The notes under the pieces: model-generated | Told to the model about the DNA's origin: nothing | Seen by the model: the letters and a program-made list of their open reading frames with translations, nothing else | Databases searched by the model: none | Source: Planctomycetota bacterium | GTDB taxonomy: Bacteria > Planctomycetota > Phycisphaerae > Phycisphaerales > SM1A02 | Direction of reading: 5' to 3' | DNA: 10,497 bases | NCBI GenBank assembly: GCA_014381385.1 | Contig: JACNLR010000060.1 | Span: 1 to 10,497, forward strand | Program-made: the position numbers and the translations under genes | Part shown: piece by piece, positions 6,085-10,497 of the stretch | Position numbering within the stretch: position 1 is the first letter of the stretch | How the letters are laid out: the number at the start of each line of letters is the position of its first letter

Positions 6085-6805
6085 ATGCACGCTGTGGAAT
6101 CAACACGCCCATCGCTTCAAATTGTTTTTCGATTTGCGGTGCCCACCCGCGGTTTGCCATCGGGCTTGCTGGGCTTGGATGCAAAATGGTTTCGACATCA
6201 TCGAGGTCAAGCGTTTTCGTCGCACGTTTTTTTGCAAAACCACCAATACCGACGATCTTCGATGGCTCTAACGCTTTAACAAACTTACATAGTGCAACAT
6301 CACACACTTCAAAAACCGCGTCACGTTCTTTCGGTATAAGTTTATCTGGCGTTCGGTTTTTTCCACCTTCTTCCATAAAACAAAGTGGGCAATAATTGAT
6401 CACAAAGAAATCGTTAAAGAAATTCTCTGCACTTCCAAAGCGTTCTCTCGCCCATTCCCACACACGCCGACCGCTGACTTCGCTTCTTGGGCAATCGAAA
6501 CCTTGCACAGGTCTTTTTGGGTGTACACGCTCCGGCTGTTTTACTTCTTCATCAATCCCAAGAAAATCACGAACCCCCGAAATTTCTCCGAAAGGCACAC
6601 CAGTCTGTGCCATTCCCCATGGTCCGGGATTCATGCCAATCAATAACACACGCCCTTTCCCTTCACCATACTTTTGTAAATACGCACAATGCGATTTCCA
6701 TGCATACGCAAGTGGGTTATACACATACGCAACAGGTTCGGAAAACGTAAGCGCGTCAACGCCCTTGGAGAGTTCTCGTGTTATTGTGATAAGCCGTTTC
6801 GACAT
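6083..6805 (-). CDS. SMUG1-type uracil-DNA glycosylase
   Basis: A 240-residue protein closely resembling single-strand-selective monofunctional uracil-DNA glycosylase (SMUG1, UDG family 3). SMUG1 removes uracil and oxidised pyrimidines such as hydroxymethyluracil from DNA to begin base excision repair. Motif 1 GMNPGPWGMAQTGVPFGE (57-74) holds catalytic-site Asn59. VINYCPL (135-141) matches the HNLCPL of the human enzyme, with Asn137 likely contacting uracil. HPSPASP (209-215) is motif 2 with His209. CPRSEVSG (105-112) is also SMUG1-like. Length fits the family. The start ATG at 6805 has no clear ribosome binding site and lies 14 bp from the divergent mtaB start. The gene converges on the PEP-CTERM protein gene, whose terminator touches its stop codon. 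SMUG1 is best known from animals and a scattered set of bacteria. The call is firm; exact substrate range is not known. Confidence 0.93.
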   Translation of the reverse strand: MSKRLITITRELSKGVDALTFSEPVAYVYNPLAYAWKSHCAYLQKYGEGKGRVLLIGMNPGPWGMAQTGVPFGEISGVRDFLGIDEEVKQPERVHPKRPVQGFDCPRSEVSGRRVWEWARERFGSAENFFNDFFVINYCPLCFMEEGGKNRTPDKLIPKERDAVFEVCDVALCKFVKALEPSKIVGIGGFAKKRATKTLDLDDVETILHPSPASPMANRGWAPQIEKQFEAMGVLIPQRA

Positions 6806-6809
6806 CTGT

Positions 6810-6823
6810 CCATGGTACCATGG
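6810..6823. promoter_or_regulatory. perfect 14-bp palindrome between the divergent glycosylase and mtaB starts
   Basis: CCATGGTACCATGG equals its own reverse complement. It fills almost the whole gap between the two start codons and includes the mtaB ATG at 6820. It could bind a dimeric regulator acting on both genes, or be chance. Promoters for both genes would have to lie within the opposite coding region. Confidence 0.4.
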
Positions 6824-8166
6824 CGCGTTCCATGAAAAAAACCTACCATTTTAAAGTGCTTGGTTGCCGCATGAATCATGCTGAGCGCCGTGAAATGGAA
6901 TCAATTTTGCAAGATCGTGGAATGAAAGAATCTTTGCAATCACCTGACCTTGAAATTGTGCACACGTGTAGCGTCACAGGGCAAGCGGCCGCAAAATCTA
7001 GGAATGCAATTCGTAGAGCAAAACGAAATGGAAAACATGTTTTTGTGACCGGTTGTTTTACCGGAACTGATCCAAAAGTCGCACAAGAACTTGGTGATAC
7101 AGTCGTAACACAAGCGGGCGAAACACCGATGATCGAGCGATTTGCAAATGAAGTAGACAATTGGTTACAACGACCAAGCCAAGAAACAAAAGCAAGAACG
7201 ACTTCCCTTCCAATCGCTACATTGCCACAACATCAGGGAGAACACACTCGCGCGGAGCTTCGCATTCAAGACGGATGCGATGCGCACTGTACGTTTTGCA
7301 TCATTCCAAAAATCAGAACGACGCTTCGCTCAAAAACAATTGAAGATGCCGTTACTGAAGCAACTCGGCTAGTCGAACTTGGACACAAAGAAGTTGTGCT
7401 CACAGGTGTCTTTATTGGTGCGTATGGGCACGAAACAGCATTGAGGCGGAAACAAGACTCACCCGAATCCGAGCACTTAGCGGATTTACTCGATGCAGTT
7501 GCACATATAGATGGCCTGCAACGGTTACGTATTAGTTCCATGGAACCAGGCGATGTCACACCTGTGTTACTTGACGCAATGGTCGCGAACAAGAACATTG
7601 TTCCGCACTTACATTTACCGTTGCAGTCTGGGAGCGATGCTGTTTTGCAAAAGATGAACCGCCAGTACAACATTTCGCAGTACATGGAAATGATTGCGCT
7701 GGTGAACGATCGGCTCACACTTAACGGACTTCCTCCTGCGATTACAACCGATGTGATTTGCGGGTTCCCAACAGAAACAGAAGATGACTTTGAACAAACG
7801 CTTACAACCGCTTCGAGTGCCTGCTATTTGCACATGCACGTTTTCCCGTACTCCGTACGCACAGGAACTTCCGCAGCTCGCTGGACACAATTACCACCAG
7901 AGGTTGTGCAAGAACGCGTTCAAAAACTAATTGAATTGAACGAAAAACTTTCATTCGAGTACCGAAAGAAACTTGTTGGAAGACAAGTAAATGTTATGCT
8001 TGAACAATTTTGCGATGAAACTGGTTTCGCAAAAGGCCGCAGTAATCACTACGCAGAAATTACACTCAGAACAAACGGCAAGCAAGGTGACCTAGTAGTA
8101 GGAACTGTATTCGAAGTGACAGCAGATAAAACTCTTGCAAAAGAAGATTTAGTTATTCTAAATTAA
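6820..8166 (+). CDS. mtaB: tRNA N6-threonylcarbamoyladenosine 2-methylthiotransferase, MtaB-type
   Basis: A 448-residue radical-SAM methylthiotransferase. MtaB adds a methylthio group to t6A37 of ANN-decoding tRNAs, producing ms2t6A. The N-terminal UPF0004 domain has the three cluster cysteines: C16 (VLGCRMN), C50 (VHTCSVT) and C79 (TGCF). The radical SAM motif is CDAHCTFC (153-160), followed by VLTGVFIGAYG (193-203), LHLPLQSGSD (264-273) and TTDVICGFPTET (309-320). The last 60 or so residues form a TRAM-like RNA-binding domain. LGC-x-MN and the GxxIGAYG loop favour MtaB over MiaB or RimO, though an MiaB-like relative cannot be excluded. The start may be ATG 6820 or ATG 6832 (Met5, just before KKTYHFKVLGC); neither has a clear ribosome binding site. 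The 3' end overlaps the convergent glycosidase gene by 14 bases. Confidence 0.92.
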   Translation: MARSMKKTYHFKVLGCRMNHAERREMESILQDRGMKESLQSPDLEIVHTCSVTGQAAAKSRNAIRRAKRNGKHVFVTGCFTGTDPKVAQELGDTVVTQAGETPMIERFANEVDNWLQRPSQETKARTTSLPIATLPQHQGEHTRAELRIQDGCDAHCTFCIIPKIRTTLRSKTIEDAVTEATRLVELGHKEVVLTGVFIGAYGHETALRRKQDSPESEHLADLLDAVAHIDGLQRLRISSMEPGDVTPVLLDAMVANKNIVPHLHLPLQSGSDAVLQKMNRQYNISQYMEMIALVNDRLTLNGLPPAITTDVICGFPTETEDDFEQTLTTASSACYLHMHVFPYSVRTGTSAARWTQLPPEVVQERVQKLIELNEKLSFEYRKKLVGRQVNVMLEQFCDETGFAKGRSNHYAEITLRTNGKQGDLVVGTVFEVTADKTLAKEDLVILN

Positions 8167-9829
8167 CCAAGTCGCACGCACCCCACCCCTTGATAACTTC
8201 AATTAGGTCAAGAGTACCAACTGTTCCGTCCAAGTTTACGTCTCCCTCGATAAGTGGTTCTGTTTCTCTCCACTGGTCAATAAGAGTTAGTAAATCAGTC
8301 ATATCTGTTTCACCGCTATCGTTCACATCCTGTGGACAGTAACGAATAAACAATGTTTCGATACTGTTCTCTACCATCTCGAATTCTTGTCCAAAAGTAT
8401 TTCCTTCCGCAAATCCCTTAGCAAAGTTAAGAGGGTTTTCTGTATTAACACGTGCGTATTGAAAATTCCCACCATGCAAACCCTCAACTTCTAAAGATGT
8501 AGTGAATGCTTCACCAAACTGATTTGCAATTTTTGGTTCGTACTGAGAAAGCACAACTGTGATTCTCTGCCCCGTATTGCTTCGACCTGCAATTGCCGTC
8601 ATAATCGACTTGTCCTTGCCAGTGGGGTCTGGTTCGGGCGATGTTACGAACAACCTGTTTGGAGAAGCAAGTGCAAGATGTTCGCCATAAAAATGGATGG
8701 CAGCTCCTCCTCCGGCTACGGGATTTTGAGGAGCATTTGTAGAACCCTGCCAAATCTTCCCAACTGAAAATAGATGTGCCATTTTTACGTTATGTAATCC
8801 AGTTTCTTCTGCAAGATCAGCAAGTAACGACAAACTGCACATCACAAACGCAGCACCCGGCGCATCAGTTGCATAGTTTGGTATTTTTCTGTTCCATTCG
8901 CCAATAATGAGAGGTGTTTCGCGTGGAATACCCGCCGACTCTAAATAATCTTCCCAGTTCCAATTCCCATCTTTTGTCTTTGGTGCTTCATGCACTCTCC
9001 AAGGAAACATTAATGGAGATTCTCCGTACAAATGCACATCAACAAAGTCAATTGGTGGTGGATTTTCAAACGCTGACCACCGTTCAAAAAATTCGTCGCC
9101 AAAGTCGGATATATTCAAGCAAGGTCCAAGTTGAACTGATTTGTCGACATTTTTTACTGCTGTAACGATTGCTTCGTAAAGTTCAGCGTATTCTGTTGGC
9201 GTGCCAGTCCACCATGCTTCAGCATTGATTGAATAATATGGTTCGTTCCAAACAATCCAGTGGTCAATTTTCCACCCCTCGTGCCAAGGTCCCCATTGTT
9301 TTTCATTCCAAGCCCACCCCTCGTTAAAGTGGCGAACAATGTTTGCGCATATAGAGGCGAACTCTTCTTTGGGTGGTGGAACAGCCCATGCACAACTTGG
9401 CTCGTTCAAATTACCTTTGCTAAAACCAAACCGAGCAACGATATCTGTTACACCAATTGTTGAATGCACAAACATATCCGCAATTTCAAAATCGTAATTC
9501 GCTTCTTCGTGCACATCGAATGAATAATCTGGCCAGTGCTTCCATATCTTATTAAAGTCAAGCGAGCCAGCTCCATGGGGGCGAACTGCAGGAATGCCAA
9601 CTTGCTTAAAACGCTCTGTAAAGTCAGCGCTCCACCAATTTGGATAATTGCCGCACGCTTCTTCAGCAGGTCGCCACCACTTTTCCAAGAGTGGACCATT
9701 CACTGTGCCATGTATGTGAGGAATTGAGCCAACAACTTGGTTCTGCACTTGTATATGAATTGGTTCAGGTTCACCTACAACTGCAAGACCGCCCGTTAAG
9801 AAAATGGTTGTCATTATGCTGTACGACAT
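8153..9829 (-). CDS. GH39-like glycoside hydrolase with C-terminal dockerin-like domain
   Basis: A 558-residue protein with a weak N-terminal signal peptide (about 1-20). The body resembles GH39 (beta-xylosidase and alpha-L-iduronidase family, clan GH-A). IVWNEPYY (192-199) gives a likely acid/base Glu196, and LIIGEWNRK (307-315) a likely nucleophile Glu311. Further TIM-barrel marks are VRPHGAG (82-88) and FVDVHLYGE (262-270). A beta-rich region (about 405-495) follows. The end carries two dockerin-like calcium loops, DVNDSGETDMTD (501-512) and DVNLDGTVGTLD (530-541), closing with GWGACD. Such doublets are common on planctomycete exported enzymes. It should act outside the cytoplasm on plant or algal polysaccharide side chains; the exact substrate is unknown. 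The start ATG at 9829 has no clear ribosome binding site; Met6 is an alternative. The 3' end overlaps mtaB by 14 bases and no terminator is seen. Confidence 0.85.
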   Translation of the reverse strand: MSYSIMTTIFLTGGLAVVGEPEPIHIQVQNQVVGSIPHIHGTVNGPLLEKWWRPAEEACGNYPNWWSADFTERFKQVGIPAVRPHGAGSLDFNKIWKHWPDYSFDVHEEANYDFEIADMFVHSTIGVTDIVARFGFSKGNLNEPSCAWAVPPPKEEFASICANIVRHFNEGWAWNEKQWGPWHEGWKIDHWIVWNEPYYSINAEAWWTGTPTEYAELYEAIVTAVKNVDKSVQLGPCLNISDFGDEFFERWSAFENPPPIDFVDVHLYGESPLMFPWRVHEAPKTKDGNWNWEDYLESAGIPRETPLIIGEWNRKIPNYATDAPGAAFVMCSLSLLADLAEETGLHNVKMAHLFSVGKIWQGSTNAPQNPVAGGGAAIHFYGEHLALASPNRLFVTSPEPDPTGKDKSIMTAIAGRSNTGQRITVVLSQYEPKIANQFGEAFTTSLEVEGLHGGNFQYARVNTENPLNFAKGFAEGNTFGQEFEMVENSIETLFIRYCPQDVNDSGETDMTDLLTLIDQWRETEPLIEGDVNLDGTVGTLDLIEVIKGWGACDLVNLE

Positions 9830-10063
9830 ATCTTGTTAAGCGGAGTGTAACTGATAAGTCCGCAATCTAATAATTGTTTTTTTCAAAATAGTGCAGATAA
9901 AAGTATTCGAACAATTTTCAGAGCATATCCCAATGAGATGTGGTTGGTCAGCTCCTGTTCACAATATCAAAATCCCCGTTTTTTCCTGTTTTTTTTCCAT
10001 TCCATAAAATTATTAAGATAAATCTAGGGTTTGTACTTTTTGTGGGTTCACGTGTTAGGGTAG
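9830..10063. other. intergenic, AT-rich, no gene seen
   Basis: There is no convincing coding frame on either strand. It must hold the promoter of the minus-strand glycosidase; TTGTTC and TATTTT spaced by 18 bases on that strand (near 9883-9912) are a weak candidate. Two homopolymer T-runs (about 9979-9994) stand close together. This stretch may also contain unrecognisable remains of the broken gene that follows. Confidence 0.5.
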
Positions 10064-10413
10064 ACATCGAATGAGAGAACTTTTGACCTTGGCCAACTAG
10101 ATAATTCGAATATTGATTTGATTACACAGGGCTGGATTCGACCAACCGACACAAGCATCAACGTTGCCAGTACACAAAATAAAAGTGCTACTATCCCAAG
10201 TGGCATTCGGGTGGAAGTTCTTGACGAAAAAGGTGGCTGGAACACCGTTATTCCAAATGGCGGCTTCCCGCAGGGAAACTAAAGACGATTATTCTTAAAA
10301 TCCCCACACCACAAAATGAAACGACAGAAGAGCTTTTGCCGTCACATCCTGATTGGCAAGAATTTCACACACGGCACATCACCCCTGCAACGTTCCGCGT
10401 TGCGTTGAAATAA
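10064..10413 (+). pseudogene. decayed 3' remnant of a gene, truncated at its start and frameshifted
   Basis: A protein-like stretch opens after a TAG at 10061-10063 with no ATG: it runs through RTFDLGQLDN, GWIRPTDTSINVAS, VEVLDEKGGW and NGGFPQGN, then hits TAA at 10280. Coding character continues at once in another frame from AAG at 10282 (KTIILKIPTPQ ... ATFRVALK) to TAA at 10411-10413. One missing or two extra bases near 10280 explain the switch. The GWIxPTDTSINV and GGWNTVIPNxGFP pattern recalls C-terminal parts of large planctomycete or acidobacterial TPR/FG-GAP-type proteins, from memory and unconfirmed. The 5' part is absent here, so this is a leftover, not a gene interrupted by one error. 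A short minus-strand frame over the same bases (10048-10245) has no protein-like features. Confidence 0.65.
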
Positions 10414-10456
10414 AAATAATACTTTAAGTTATTACTTTATTTTTAAGTTAAACCAT

Positions 10457-10482
10457 AAAAAAACGCCCCTTCTGGAGAGGCG
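10457..10482 (-). terminator. rho-independent terminator of a minus-strand gene right of the window
   Basis: On the minus strand, CGCCTCT pairs with AGGGGCG (seven pairs, one G-U) around CCAGA, followed by seven T. It would end a leftward transcript entering from beyond the right edge. On the plus strand the same hairpin has no T-run, so it does not serve the gene remnant. Confidence 0.75.
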
Positions 10483-10497
10483 GAAATAGTTGCCCTT

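Noticed and set aside
6812..6835. Tiny reading frame (MVPWRVP) overlapping the second mtaB ATG as ATGA
   Set aside because: It arises from the palindrome and has no ribosome binding site; no evidence of translation.
6396..6854. 152-codon plus-strand frame opposite the glycosylase gene
   Set aside because: It is antisense to clear SMUG1 motifs and has no protein-like pattern.
7266..7718. 150-codon minus-strand frame inside mtaB
   Set aside because: It is a shadow of the radical SAM domain coding sequence.
9933..10007. Short plus-strand frame beginning MRCGWSAPVHN
   Set aside because: Only 24 codons, no ribosome binding site, and it ends in homopolymer-driven phenylalanines.
10048..10245. 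65-codon minus-strand frame at the right edge
   Set aside because: The plus strand over the same bases carries the protein-like remnant; this frame is its antisense shadow.
10416..10455. AT-rich repeats with TTTAAGTTA as a terminator for the remnant
   Set aside because: Pairing is weak, has no GC core, and no T-run follows.

Overview
The window looks like a chromosomal piece of a moderately AT-rich planctomycete, most likely of the Phycisphaerae type. The evidence is a short secreted protein ending in a PEP-CTERM-like tail (hydrophobic segment, then RRRRK), a glycoside hydrolase with a C-terminal dockerin-like doublet ending in the 'GWGAC' style common in that group, and a large secreted PHP metallohydrolase with an extra beta-sandwich domain. 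Ribosome binding sites are weak or absent at many starts. I see no rRNA, tRNA, CRISPR array, transposase or phage gene.

Layout, left to right. (1) 1-160: a strong rho-independent terminator for a gene left of the window, a short pyrimidine repeat, and two copies of CCCGCGGTTA. (2) 161-1266, minus: a two-gene operon of a small ABC ATPase and a DUF6790-like membrane protein joined by an ATGA overlap. (3) 1269-3653, plus: a secreted CehA/McbA-like PHP metallohydrolase that starts almost back to back with the ABC gene. (4) 3671-5199, minus: a hipB-hipA toxin-antitoxin operon, again joined by ATGA, with a candidate promoter and a direct-repeat operator just upstream. (5) 5384-6019, plus: the PEP-CTERM-like secreted protein, with a leader hairpin and a strong terminator. 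(6) 6083-6805, minus, and 6820-8166, plus: divergent genes for a SMUG1-type uracil-DNA glycosylase and an MtaB-type tRNA methylthiotransferase, separated by a perfect 14-bp palindrome. (7) 8153-9829, minus: a GH39-like glycosidase with a dockerin-like end. (8) 9830-10497: a gene-poor stretch holding a decayed, frameshifted 3' gene remnant and a minus-strand terminator for a gene right of the window.

The genes do not form one pathway. Secreted products (PHP enzyme, PEP-CTERM protein, glycosidase) suit a particle-degrading or surface-attached lifestyle. SMUG1 and MtaB are housekeeping base-repair and tRNA-modification enzymes, and hipBA is an accessory module. Packing is tight: two ATGA overlaps, a 14-base convergent overlap, two divergent pairs with almost no space between starts, and a terminator whose T-run overlaps a stop codon. 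No whole new system stands out. The least explained parts are the ABC/DUF6790 pair, the domain build of the PHP protein, the hipBA control region and the broken gene at the right edge.
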